A DNA stretch of 12,273 nucleotides from Spirochaetaceae bacterium (GCA_003154555.1 PMDT01000017.1:13109-25381), one strand, 5' to 3'; positions 1-6,864 are shown, numbered from the stretch's first letter. Translations and numbers: made by a program. Notes: generated by a model not told the origin, from the letters alone.

Positions 1-170
1 GTGATTGCATGGAAGGGGGAGGCCTCACCCCACCCGATGACACCGTCGCCGGTGACGATCTTCACGAGCAGGTTCTCCGCGCGCTCCATGCTCATCGTCG
101 CAATCCGCAGCGTGGCTTTCAGCGGAAGATTGAATGGCATGATGCTGATGTCGGTGATGACGGGGTCCAT
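1..170 (-). CDS. Dipeptide epimerase (mandelate racemase/muconate lactonizing enzyme family), N-terminal fragment
   Basis: Only the first 56 codons lie in the window; the gene continues past its left edge. Reading from the ATG at 170-168 gives a protein starting MDPVITDISIMPFNLPLK, followed by a block with ATLRIATMSMERAENLLVKI and the motif GVIGWGEASPFHAI. This is the N-terminal capping domain pattern of the enolase superfamily, closest in my memory to L-Ala-D/L-Glu epimerases such as Bacillus YkfB (PL-KPFKTALR...GAVGWGEAPP). Such enzymes interconvert L and D configurations in dipeptides released from peptidoglycan. The catalytic barrel is outside the window, so exact substrate cannot be judged. 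The gene is divergent from the GH3 gene with about 110 bases between the two starts. The ribosome binding site is weak (GAAG about 7 bases upstream); an in-frame GTG four codons earlier is an alternative start. Family assignment is fairly sure, the precise reaction is inference. Confidence 0.8.
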   Translation of the reverse strand, partial: MDPVITDISIMPFNLPLKATLRIATMSMERAENLLVKIVTGDGVIGWGEASPFHAI

Positions 171-268
171 AGTGTGCTTCACATACCATATCCGGCTGCC
201 GGCGGCAACGCCATGACCCCACCTTGCTGGCGTCGGCGTCTCCGGTGTAGGCTCCCGACCGCACACAT

Positions 269-272
269 GGAG
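269..272 (+). promoter_or_regulatory. Ribosome binding site deciding the GH3 start
   Basis: GGAG lies nine bases before the ATG at 282. The in-frame ATG at 267 and the long upstream open frame back to position 9 have no such site, and that upstream stretch is antisense to the epimerase start. This supports 282 (or the adjacent ATG at 285) as the start. Confidence 0.5.
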
Positions 273-281
273 CAGCACCCG

Positions 282-1949
282 ATGATGGCAGAAGACCGGT
301 GGGTTGAAGAGCTGATCGCACGCCTCCCCCTTGAAAAAAAAATCGCGCAGATGATCACCGTGGAGGTCGGCGGAAGCTACGTGCCCGATGACGACCCGCG
401 ATGGGAGCGCTGGATCGGCCACGTCCGAGACCTCGGCGTCGGCGGTGTCGTGTTCTACGGGGGCACGCCCCGCGACGTCGCGCGCGTCACGAACAGGCTG
501 CAGGCCGAGGCTGACGTCCCCCTGCTTGTGTCCGCCGATTTCGAGTGCGGTCCCGGCCAGCAGGTCGCGGGAGCCACGGAGTTTCCCGCCGACATGGCGC
601 TGGCCCCGGTGGGGAGTGACGAGCTTGCCGCCCGCGTGGGAGAGATTGGCGGCCGCGAAGGGCGGGCCATGGGCGTGCATCTTACGTATTCGCCCGTGGC
701 GGACTTCACGCCTCGTGCGGAAAACCCCGCCGAGAGCGTTCGGACATTCGGCGGCGACATGGATCTCCTTGGCCGCATGATCAGGGCCTTCGTGCGCGGC
801 TATCATGCCGGAGGCATGCTCACGACGGCCAAGCACTTCCCTGGTCGGGGAGACGTCACGCGCATGCCGGGCCGTCCCCTCTTCCAGCAGATCGACAAGC
901 CGGCCGCGCAGGTGGAAGAGCAGGAGTTCCGCGCCTTCCGGCATGCCATCGACGCGGGTGTCGACGTCGTCATGACGGAGCACATCGCGGTGCCCTCCGT
1001 CACCGGTGGATCGGACCTGCCTGCGAGCGTCGAGGGCAGGCTCGTCACGGTCTGGCTGCGCGAGCGGCTGGGGTTCACGGGCATCATCAGCTCCGACGAC
1101 TTGTGGTACGACCACGTTGTCGAGCGCTTCGGCAAGGACGAGGTCGCCGTAAAAGCCATCCAGGCCGGGCACGACGTGATCCTGAAACCAAAGGACGCTT
1201 TCACCGCGGCGGCGAGGATCCTGGAGGCAGTACGGTCAGGGGAGATCGCGGAGACGCGCATTGACGACTCTGTCCGGCGGATCCTCGCCTGCAAGGCATC
1301 CCGGGGCCTGCACGTGACGCGCGCGGTCGACGAGACCGCGGTGGGCGCCATCGTCGGGACGTCGGCACACCGCGCGGTAGCCGGGGAGCTGGCGGATCGC
1401 TCGATGACGATCCTGAAAAATGACGGCGTGCTGCCCACGTCGGCCGCGCTCCTGCGCAACGCCGTAAACATCAACATCCAGAAGGCGGAGAATGATCCGT
1501 CACCCGCCGCGCTTGCATCAAAGCTCACGACAGCGTTTCCTTCCCTGCGCAGCTTCGATCTGCGCCCCGACACGGATTCCACCGTGCACGAAAGGGCGCG
1601 CCAGGCGGCGCAGGCCGGCGAGCTGGTGATATTCTCCCTCTTCGTTCCACGTGACCGAATGGGCGATGCAGCACCCCTGCGCGAACGCGATCTCGCCCTG
1701 ATCGCCGAAATCGTAAAGACAAAGCCGGGCCGTACGATTGCAATAGCCTACGGAAACCCACATCTCATCACGCGGATGGGCGGCGTGGCTGCATTTGTCG
1801 TCGGTTACGGGGAGAAGGGGTGGTTTGGAAATCAGGCCGTCTATTTCGATTCGTTCATCAGGCTCCTGCAGGGAACAGTGAAACCGGAGGGCAGGCTGCC
1901 TGTGCGGGTCAGTAAGGAGTATCCGATCGGAACCGGAATCAGGCTGTAA
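282..1949 (+). CDS. Glycoside hydrolase family 3 protein, NagZ-like (putative beta-N-acetylhexosaminidase)
   Basis: A 555-residue, two-domain GH3 protein. Residues about 8-340 form the N-terminal (beta/alpha)8 barrel: LPLEKKIAQM near 15-24, DFECG at 86-90 (usually DQEGG), KHFPGRGD at 184-191, and IISSDDLWYDH at 268-278, whose aspartates 272/273 mark the nucleophile position. About residue 355 onward is the C-terminal alpha/beta sandwich, with RSMTILKNDGVLP at 373-385. NagZ-type enzymes remove N-acetylglucosamine from muropeptides using an Asp-His dyad that follows the KHFPGHGD motif; here that stretch reads VTRMPGRPLF, so the dyad is not visible and activity or specificity may differ. There is no signal peptide with this start, so the protein is probably cytoplasmic. 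It is divergent from the epimerase and followed by the regulator gene. Family is very likely; the substrate is uncertain. Confidence 0.85.
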   Translation: MMAEDRWVEELIARLPLEKKIAQMITVEVGGSYVPDDDPRWERWIGHVRDLGVGGVVFYGGTPRDVARVTNRLQAEADVPLLVSADFECGPGQQVAGATEFPADMALAPVGSDELAARVGEIGGREGRAMGVHLTYSPVADFTPRAENPAESVRTFGGDMDLLGRMIRAFVRGYHAGGMLTTAKHFPGRGDVTRMPGRPLFQQIDKPAAQVEEQEFRAFRHAIDAGVDVVMTEHIAVPSVTGGSDLPASVEGRLVTVWLRERLGFTGIISSDDLWYDHVVERFGKDEVAVKAIQAGHDVILKPKDAFTAAARILEAVRSGEIAETRIDDSVRRILACKASRGLHVTRAVDETAVGAIVGTSAHRAVAGELADRSMTILKNDGVLPTSAALLRNAVNINIQKAENDPSPAALASKLTTAFPSLRSFDLRPDTDSTVHERARQAAQAGELVIFSLFVPRDRMGDAAPLRERDLALIAEIVKTKPGRTIAIAYGNPHLITRMGGVAAFVVGYGEKGWFGNQAVYFDSFIRLLQGTVKPEGRLPVRVSKEYPIGTGIRL

Positions 1950-1973
1950 GAGACAAACGCCGACTCTGCCTGC

Positions 1974-2003
1974 TTGACAACTGAGAAATCGGAGCCTAAT
2001 AAT
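1974..2003 (+). promoter_or_regulatory. Sigma70-like promoter of the GntR-ARH/M24 unit
   Basis: A perfect -35 TTGACA at 1974-1979 is followed after 17 bases by TAATAA (1997-2002); with an 18-base spacer the -10 reads AATAAT. It lies 24 bases after the GH3 stop, in an AT-rich island inside GC-rich sequence. Predicted initiation near 2008-2010 falls at the left edge of the palindromic operator, leaving an untranslated leader of about 110 bases. A second possible -10 (TATAAA at 2051-2056) has only a poor -35 with a 15-base spacer. Confidence 0.65.
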
Positions 2004-2007
2004 CCTG

Positions 2008-2028
2008 ATTGTAAGACAATCTTACAAT
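2008..2028 (+). promoter_or_regulatory. Palindromic operator 1, likely bound by the GntR-ARH protein
   Basis: A perfect inverted repeat: left arm ATTGTAAGA (2008-2016), centre CAA, right arm TCTTACAAT (2020-2028). Nested inside is the dyad TTGT-AAG-ACAA (2009-2019), which fits the general GT-N-AC spacing of FadR-type GntR sites. It matches the operator at 5095-5115 at 19 of 21 positions. Its place at the predicted transcription start, upstream of a gntR-type gene, suggests negative autoregulation. The palindrome is seen directly; the protein that binds it is inferred. Confidence 0.75.
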
Positions 2029-2118
2029 ATTGATGAAGTCCTATAGTACTTATAAAGTGCCGGCTGGGTTCATCGGCTCTATTCGACGACACGGCAGGCA
2101 TGATCGAGGGGTTGAGTC

Positions 2119-3750
2119 ATGAAACCTGTTGCACGAAAGACCCTGGCGTCTCTCATCGCAGAGCAGATCAGGGGTGAAATCGTGCGCGGAAATCTCAAGG
2201 CATCTCAAAGGCTGCCAAGCGAGGCGGAGCTGAGCGCGGAGCTCAATGTCGGCCGGCCCACGCTGCGGGAGGCTCTTCGCATACTCGAAGGCCAGGGGTG
2301 GGTCCAGATAAAGTTTTCCACGGGCGTCTTCGTTTCCGATCCCGAGAATCTTGCCGACCGCATGTCGTCGTATTACGGCAAGGAGGGCATTCGGGACCTC
2401 CTGGACTCCGAGCTTGCCCAGCTTCTCCACGAGGGCAAGGAAATACCCGCTTCCGCGAAGACCGAGCTTCTCCTTCTCCTGGACGGTGGAAAGCTGCGGG
2501 AGATTGAAGAGCTCATCGAGAAGCTCCAGAAGCTTCCCTCGTCCCCGGGATTCTCCTATGGAGAGCCGACGACGCTTGCCGATATCCGATCCGCGCGGCA
2601 GCCGGCTGCGCAAAGGCCGGAGAATCGGGCGAAGGTTCCCGACCTGAAGGATCGCATCCGCGGCGGCCTTCTCGGTCGCTGCATCGGAAGCCTCCTCGGA
2701 ACGCCCGTCAATGGATGGACGGCCAACGCAATCGAGCAGTATCTCCGCGCGATAGATCGTTACCCCCTGACGGGGCTCATGCCCTACGCGCCGAACGAAG
2801 TGGCGCGCGGCCAGTATTCATTCCTCGGTGCCGAAACCGAATCCTCACCGGTGCATCCTCGTGCGCTTCTCCGCGGCGTCGACCCGGAGTTTGCAATCCT
2901 CAACGACACGATCCTCAGCCTCAAGGTGATGCAGCTCCACGGGTGGGACTTTTCGCCTGACGACGTCGGGGGGGAGTGGCTTTCGTCCCTGCCCTACCGC
3001 GCAACGCTCACGGCGGAAAGACAGGCATACGGGAACCTCGTGCGGGGAATCTCTCCACCGGCCACGGCGACCATTCTCAATCCCTTTCGCGAGTGGATTG
3101 GCGGCACGGTGCGTGCGGATTTCTACGGGTACGTCTGCCCGGGAGACCCTGCCATGGCGTCGATGCTCGCATTCCGGGATGCAACGGTCTCCCACACGAA
3201 GAACGGCGTCTACGGCGCGATGTTCGTTGCCTCCGCGATCGCCGCGGCATTCGTCGCCGAGAGCGCGGAAGAAGTCGTTGCGGCCGGCATGGGCCAGATC
3301 CCGCAGCGCTCCCGCCTGTGGGAGCTTCTCGCGCAGGTCGTGCAGTGGTGGAAGGACGGAGCCGAGTGGCAGGCGGTGGTGGCGCGCATCGAGGAGCGCT
3401 GCGCGGACTACCGGCGGCCGCACGTGCTGCCCAATGTGGCACGGCTTGCGGTCGGCCTTTTGTACGGCGCCCTGGACGTCCGCGCGACGATCTGCACCAC
3501 GGTGATGTGCGGGAATGACCCGGACTGCAATGCCGGCGCCGCGGGCTCGATCGTCGGCGTGCGCGCAGGAGTGGAAGGCATTCCGGAGGATTTTCGAGAT
3601 GCCGTCGGGGACCGGCTCACGAGCGCCGTCCTCGGCTTTCACGAGACGAAGATCAGCAATGTCGCCGAGATGGCGGAGAGGATCGCGGTGTCCCGTCAGG
3701 GCGAAGGGCGGGAGCCGCTTCCGGCAGTGCGTGAGACGCAGCGGAGATGA
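2119..3750 (+). CDS. GntR-type DNA-binding domain fused to ADP-ribosylglycohydrolase-like domain (putative regulator)
   Basis: 543 residues, start supported by GAGGG seven bases upstream. Residues about 7-75 are a GntR winged helix-turn-helix: LIAEQIRGEIVRGNL, RLPSEAELSAEL, GRPTLREALRILEGQGW and a GVFV wing. Residues 76-175 are a helical, charged linker with no family I recognise. Residues about 178-525 resemble the ADP-ribosylglycohydrolase (ARH/DraG) fold: RIRGGLLGRCIGSLLGTPVNGW-like start, NDT at 262-264, NPFREWIGGTVRADFYGY (321-338), and GNDPDCNAGAAGS (465-477) as the second metal motif. Usual GntR effector domains (FCD, UTRA, aminotransferase) are absent. The likely role is a transcription factor whose ARH domain senses or processes a ribosyl or sugar ligand. 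The shared operators at 2008-2028 and 5087-5115 suggest it controls itself and the transporter. No frameshift is seen joining the domains. Domain calls are confident; the regulatory role is inference. Confidence 0.85.
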   Translation: MKPVARKTLASLIAEQIRGEIVRGNLKASQRLPSEAELSAELNVGRPTLREALRILEGQGWVQIKFSTGVFVSDPENLADRMSSYYGKEGIRDLLDSELAQLLHEGKEIPASAKTELLLLLDGGKLREIEELIEKLQKLPSSPGFSYGEPTTLADIRSARQPAAQRPENRAKVPDLKDRIRGGLLGRCIGSLLGTPVNGWTANAIEQYLRAIDRYPLTGLMPYAPNEVARGQYSFLGAETESSPVHPRALLRGVDPEFAILNDTILSLKVMQLHGWDFSPDDVGGEWLSSLPYRATLTAERQAYGNLVRGISPPATATILNPFREWIGGTVRADFYGYVCPGDPAMASMLAFRDATVSHTKNGVYGAMFVASAIAAAFVAESAEEVVAAGMGQIPQRSRLWELLAQVVQWWKDGAEWQAVVARIEERCADYRRPHVLPNVARLAVGLLYGALDVRATICTTVMCGNDPDCNAGAAGSIVGVRAGVEGIPEDFRDAVGDRLTSAVLGFHETKISNVAEMAERIAVSRQGEGREPLPAVRETQRR

Positions 3751-3757
3751 CGCTGGC

Positions 3758-3764
3758 AAGGAGG
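3758..3764 (+). promoter_or_regulatory. Strong ribosome binding site of the M24 peptidase gene
   Basis: AAGGAGG sits five bases before the ATG at 3770. It decides the start: the frame is open upstream to 3515, but that part overlaps the end of the GntR-ARH gene and has no comparable site. Confidence 0.8.
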
Positions 3765-3769
3765 AACAG

Positions 3770-5056
3770 ATGTCTGAAACAGTGAATGTGCGCGGCAGAC
3801 AGGACAGGGGATTCCCGCAGATCCTGCCTGCCCGCGCGCAGTCCGACCTGATCACGGAGCTGGTGAGAAACCGGCTCGACACGGTCCTGCCCGTGGCCAT
3901 GAAGGAAGCGGGGCTGGACATGTGGATCATCCTCAGCCAGGAGGATGACCTGGATCCCCTCTACAAGACCATGATTCCCATGGACTGCTGGAACCCGATC
4001 CTCCAGATGCTCGTCTTCGTCGACGAAGGCAATGGGAAGATCAGCAGGTACAGCATTTCGGGAACCGACACGAAAGACCTGTACGAACGTCCGTACATCG
4101 GGCAGCTGGAAGAGAAGCAGTGGCCGGTGCTCCTGGACCTCGTGAACAAGCGGGATCCAAAGACAATCGGGGTGAATATCGGGTCGGTTGCGTGGGCCGG
4201 CGGCGGCCTTACGTACTTCCTCTACAAGCAGCTGGAAGAAAAGCTTCCGCAGAAGTACGCAAAGCGCCTCGTGTCCGCGGAGAAGGCCGCGGTGCGCTGG
4301 GGCGCCTGCCTCACCGACCGCGAGATCGATCTTTTCCGGCACGTCGTGGAGATCGCCCATCACATCATCGCCGACAGCTTCAGCCGCATGACGATCACCC
4401 CCGGGGTGACCACGGTGGACGACCTGGTCTGGTTCTACTGGCAGCGCTCCCTCGATCTGGGCCTGGAGCTCTCCTTCCGCCCCTATTTCCGCCTGATTCG
4501 AAGCGACGCGGCGATCCAGCTCCACGGAGCGAATGACAAGGTCATCAGGCCGGGGGACGCGATTCACAGCGACGTCGGCATCAAATATCTCCGGATGAAC
4601 TCGGACAACCAGCACATCGCCTATGTTCCCAGAAGGGGCGAGACGGATGCCCCTGCCGGGCTCAAGGCGCTCATGGCCCAGACCAATCATCTTCAAGATA
4701 TATTCATGAGCGAGTTCAAGCTTGGCATTTCCGGAAACCTCCTGTTGCAGAACATCCTGAATCGGGCCCGTCGCGAAGGAATCGGCATGCCCCGGGTCTA
4801 TTCGCACAACCTGGGACTCTTTCTTCACCAGCCCGGACCCCTCATCGGCCTCCCGTGGGAGCAGGAGAAAGCCCTGCCCCGGGGCGAGGTGCTCATGCAG
4901 CACAACTACGCATTCACCATGGAGCTGAGCACGGATGGGCCGGTGCCGGAATGGAATGGCCAGACGGTAAGGTGCCCGATGGAGGAACCTGTCGTCTTTA
5001 CGAAGGACGGCTGCATGACGCTGAAGGGTCGGCAGACGGAGTTCTATCTGATATAA
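3770..5056 (+). CDS. M24 family metallopeptidase (Xaa-Pro aminopeptidase/dipeptidase-like)
   Basis: 428 residues with a creatinase-like N-terminal domain (about 25-170) and a C-terminal pita-bread domain (about 183-425). All five metal-ligand positions of the family can be placed: D268 (HSDVG), D279 (NSDN), H346 (SHNLG), E385 (FTMEL) and E405 (CPMEEP), so a dinuclear metal centre is plausible. The usual GHG-x-G and HE-x-P blocks read SHNLG and HQPGP, so it is a divergent member; prolidase, aminopeptidase P or creatinase-like activity cannot be separated from sequence alone. There is no signal peptide, so it is probably cytoplasmic. It begins 19 bases after the GntR-ARH stop and is probably co-transcribed with it. 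The transporter promoter starts eight bases after its stop with no terminator between. It could hydrolyse peptides brought in by the transporter. Confidence 0.85.
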   Translation: MSETVNVRGRQDRGFPQILPARAQSDLITELVRNRLDTVLPVAMKEAGLDMWIILSQEDDLDPLYKTMIPMDCWNPILQMLVFVDEGNGKISRYSISGTDTKDLYERPYIGQLEEKQWPVLLDLVNKRDPKTIGVNIGSVAWAGGGLTYFLYKQLEEKLPQKYAKRLVSAEKAAVRWGACLTDREIDLFRHVVEIAHHIIADSFSRMTITPGVTTVDDLVWFYWQRSLDLGLELSFRPYFRLIRSDAAIQLHGANDKVIRPGDAIHSDVGIKYLRMNSDNQHIAYVPRRGETDAPAGLKALMAQTNHLQDIFMSEFKLGISGNLLLQNILNRARREGIGMPRVYSHNLGLFLHQPGPLIGLPWEQEKALPRGEVLMQHNYAFTMELSTDGPVPEWNGQTVRCPMEEPVVFTKDGCMTLKGRQTEFYLI

Positions 5057-5064
5057 GCTTTTAC

Positions 5065-5096
5065 TTGACATCGAGCATTGCACGTGATTGTATTAT
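5065..5096 (+). promoter_or_regulatory. Promoter of the peptide transporter operon
   Basis: A perfect TTGACA at 5065-5070 lies just after the M24 stop. The -10 must fall inside the palindrome: TGTATT at 5089-5094 (18-base spacer) or TATTAT at 5091-5096 (20-base spacer). The -10 is less certain than the -35. Protein bound to the palindrome would cover the -10 and start site, consistent with repression. Confidence 0.5.
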
Positions 5097-5115
5097 TGTA
5101 AGACAATAATACAAT
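5087..5115 (+). promoter_or_regulatory. Palindromic operator 2 in front of the transporter operon
   Basis: A perfect 29-base inverted repeat: left arm ATTGTATTATTGT (5087-5099), centre AAG, right arm the exact reverse complement (5103-5115). The inner 13 bases ATTGTAAGACAAT (5095-5107) are identical to 2008-2020 in operator 1, and the 21-base stretch 5095-5115 matches operator 1 at 19 positions. TTGT/ACAA half-sites recur every 8 bases (5088, 5096, then 5103, 5111), suggesting two dimers side by side. Operator 1 has the same 8-base step but lacks the outer left half-site. The likely ligand is the GntR-ARH protein; no other regulator gene is visible in the window. Confidence 0.78.
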
Positions 5116-5129
5116 CTGCGATGGACAAA

Positions 5130-5143
5130 CCCACAGGTGTGGG
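5130..5143 (+). repeat. Short dyad in the transporter 5' leader
   Basis: CCCACA-GG-TGTGGG is a perfect 6-base inverted repeat; as RNA it would form a five-pair stem with an AGGT loop, about 13 bases upstream of the ribosome binding site. Function is unknown; it could be a small 5'-end stabilising hairpin or chance. Confidence 0.35.
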
Positions 5144-5155
5144 AAAGATCACGAG

Positions 5156-5162
5156 AAGGAGG
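5156..5162 (+). promoter_or_regulatory. Ribosome binding site of the substrate-binding protein gene
   Basis: AAGGAGG is six bases before the ATG at 5169. It selects this start over the in-frame ATG at 5121, which would put a run of arginines ahead of the signal peptide and has no comparable site. Confidence 0.8.
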
Positions 5163-5168
5163 AGAAGA

Positions 5169-6812
5169 ATGAAAGGCTTCAAGACCAAGTCGGCACGTAT
5201 CGCGTTGTGCGCGATCGCGCTCATCGTGGGCGCGACCGCCGCGTTCGGGGCAACCGCGCAAAAGATCCTTTATCTTCCGGCTGATGCGGAGTTCGACAAT
5301 CTCGATCCCCGGGTGCTGACTTCTACGATCCAGGCACTCGTGCAGTTCGGGATTTTCGAGCCCCTTGTCCGCACCCATGACGGCCAGCTCCTGCCCGGCA
5401 TGGCGAAGACCTGGGAACAGTCCAAGGATGGAATGACCTATACCTTCCATCTCCGGGATGCCAAGTGGTCGGACGGCAAGGCGGTGACGGGCGGCGATTT
5501 TGTGCACGCTTTCGTGCGCATGTTCCAGATCTGCCCCGCGAGTCCCATCTACGACGACATCAAGAACGGGGCTGAGCTGCGCGCGGGAAAGGTCCAGCCG
5601 GCGGACCTGGGCGTGAAGGCACCGGACGCCAAGACGGTTGTCATCACCCTGAAGAACCCTGTCCCTTACTTCATGGGTCTCATCGCAAGCTCCTTTGGAG
5701 CGCCGGGCCGCGAGGACCTGGTTGCCAAGTACGGCGACGGCTACGGCGCCAGCGCGGAGTCACTGGCCAGCAACGGCCCCTTCATCCTCAAGGAGTGGAA
5801 GAAGAACGACAAGGTCGTGCTGGTGAAGAACCCCGACTACTGGAACGCCAGCGCGATCAAGCTCGACCAGGTCGTGGTCTACGTCCTGCCCACGCCCCAG
5901 ACGCAGCGGAACCTCTTCGACAGCGGACAGCTCGACATGTATCTCCCCCGCAGCGAGTCAGAGGCCAAGGATTTCCAGGCAAAGAGCCTTCTCCACCTCT
6001 ACGTGCGCGGCGGGATCCGCGATCTCCAGATCAACCGGCACGGCCAGAATGACCCGGTGAAAGCGAAGATCCTGAGCAACGTGAACTTCATGAAGGCGAT
6101 TTCCTACGCCATCGACCGGCAGGGCTACATCGACAATGTCCTCCAGGGCGCGGGATACCCGGCAACGGTCCAGACCCCCCCCGGAACCGGTGTCTACCCC
6201 GGGAAGACGTGGGGCCAGGTCAGCACGAACATGGGCAAGTACCACCCCGCTACCGCGGACCTTGCGAAGTCAAAGGCGTACATGGACCTCGTGCTGAAGG
6301 ACAATGGTTTCACTTCGGTGGCCCAGCTCCCGACATTCGACTTCCTGACCTCGATCGGCCCGGACGATCCCAAGGACGTGACCGGCTACATCCTGGGCGT
6401 CTTCCAGCAAATGGGCCTGAAGATCAATGTGAAGCTCGCCACGGGTCAGCAGTTCTACAACAACCTCTACAAACCCGCCCTCGCCTGGGACATCTGCCGG
6501 GCAGGATGGGGCCCTGACTTCGATGACCCCGCCACCTACATGGGCTACTGGACAACCGCGTCCACGGATATGGGCGTGACCTATGAAAACGCGCAGTTCG
6601 ACGCGCTGCTCGCCAAGGGAAACATGGAAACCGACCTCGTGAAGAGGGCGGCGATCCTCAACCAGGCCGAGGCACTGTTCGCCGACAACGCGCCGTGCAT
6701 CCCCCTGATCTGGTACAAGGGCGAGATTGCGCTGTCGGCGCGCGTGAAGGGCTTCACGACCGCCATTACCGGTCTGACAACGGACTACATCTACGCGGAC
6801 CTGACAAAGTAG
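5169..6812 (+). CDS. Peptide ABC transporter substrate-binding protein (SBP family 5, OppA/DppA-like)
   Basis: 547 residues, the usual length for family 5 binding proteins. Residues 1-30 are a Sec signal peptide: basic start KGFKTKSAR, hydrophobic core about 11-25, and a probable cleavage after the alanine-rich stretch near 26-30. The cysteine at 14 is too close to the basic region to be a lipobox, so the protein is probably soluble and periplasmic. The mature start, with FDNLDPR (42-48), and the block MAKTWEQSKDGMTYTFHLRD (78-97) followed by KWSDGKAVTGGDF are typical of the family; PDFDDPATYMGYW near the C-terminal third is also common in it. It captures peptides and delivers them to the two permeases encoded downstream. 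The bound ligand cannot be predicted; muropeptides, dipeptides, oligopeptides or even nickel or sugars are known in the family. It is the first gene of the operon, controlled by the promoter and operator at 5065-5115. Confidence 0.92.
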   Translation: MKGFKTKSARIALCAIALIVGATAAFGATAQKILYLPADAEFDNLDPRVLTSTIQALVQFGIFEPLVRTHDGQLLPGMAKTWEQSKDGMTYTFHLRDAKWSDGKAVTGGDFVHAFVRMFQICPASPIYDDIKNGAELRAGKVQPADLGVKAPDAKTVVITLKNPVPYFMGLIASSFGAPGREDLVAKYGDGYGASAESLASNGPFILKEWKKNDKVVLVKNPDYWNASAIKLDQVVVYVLPTPQTQRNLFDSGQLDMYLPRSESEAKDFQAKSLLHLYVRGGIRDLQINRHGQNDPVKAKILSNVNFMKAISYAIDRQGYIDNVLQGAGYPATVQTPPGTGVYPGKTWGQVSTNMGKYHPATADLAKSKAYMDLVLKDNGFTSVAQLPTFDFLTSIGPDDPKDVTGYILGVFQQMGLKINVKLATGQQFYNNLYKPALAWDICRAGWGPDFDDPATYMGYWTTASTDMGVTYENAQFDALLAKGNMETDLVKRAAILNQAEALFADNAPCIPLIWYKGEIALSARVKGFTTAITGLTTDYIYADLTK

Positions 6813-6838
6813 AAGGACCGCGCGCGCAATGAACGAAC

Positions 6839-6864
6839 GAGGCCGGGTCAGGTGATCCGGCCTC
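6839..6864 (+). other. Stable intercistronic hairpin after the binding protein gene
   Basis: GAGGCCGG (6839-6846) pairs perfectly with CCGGCCTC (6857-6864); three further inner pairs, one a G-U, leave an AGGT loop. No T-run follows, so it is not a typical intrinsic terminator. In transporter operons such hairpins often protect the binding-protein mRNA from 3' decay and let it be made in excess over the membrane parts. The stem is seen; the role is inferred. Confidence 0.6.

Noticed and set aside
9..281. N-terminal extension of the GH3 frame by 91 residues
   Set aside because: It is antisense to the epimerase start, has no GH3 similarity and no ribosome binding site; GGAG at 269-272 points to 282.
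171..281. Promoters or a third operator between the divergent epimerase and GH3 genes
   Set aside because: TTGCTG/TAGGCT on the plus strand and TATGGT on the minus strand are weak matches, and no TTGT-N3-ACAA dyad is present, so no site is called.
3515..3769. Upstream extension of the M24 frame
   Set aside because: It overlaps the conserved C-terminal part of the ARH-like domain in another frame, and AAGGAGG precedes the ATG at 3770.
3653..5083. Minus-strand frame of 476 codons
   Set aside because: It mirrors the M24 gene, is rich in His/Arg/Asp as GC-rich shadows are, and shows no recognisable motif. The same applies to minus frames at 2845-3930, 6848-8041, 8628-9965 and 10872-12179.
5198..5212. 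Lipobox in the substrate-binding protein
   Set aside because: The cysteine at residue 14 follows the basic region almost directly with no hydrophobic stretch before it, so lipid attachment is unlikely.
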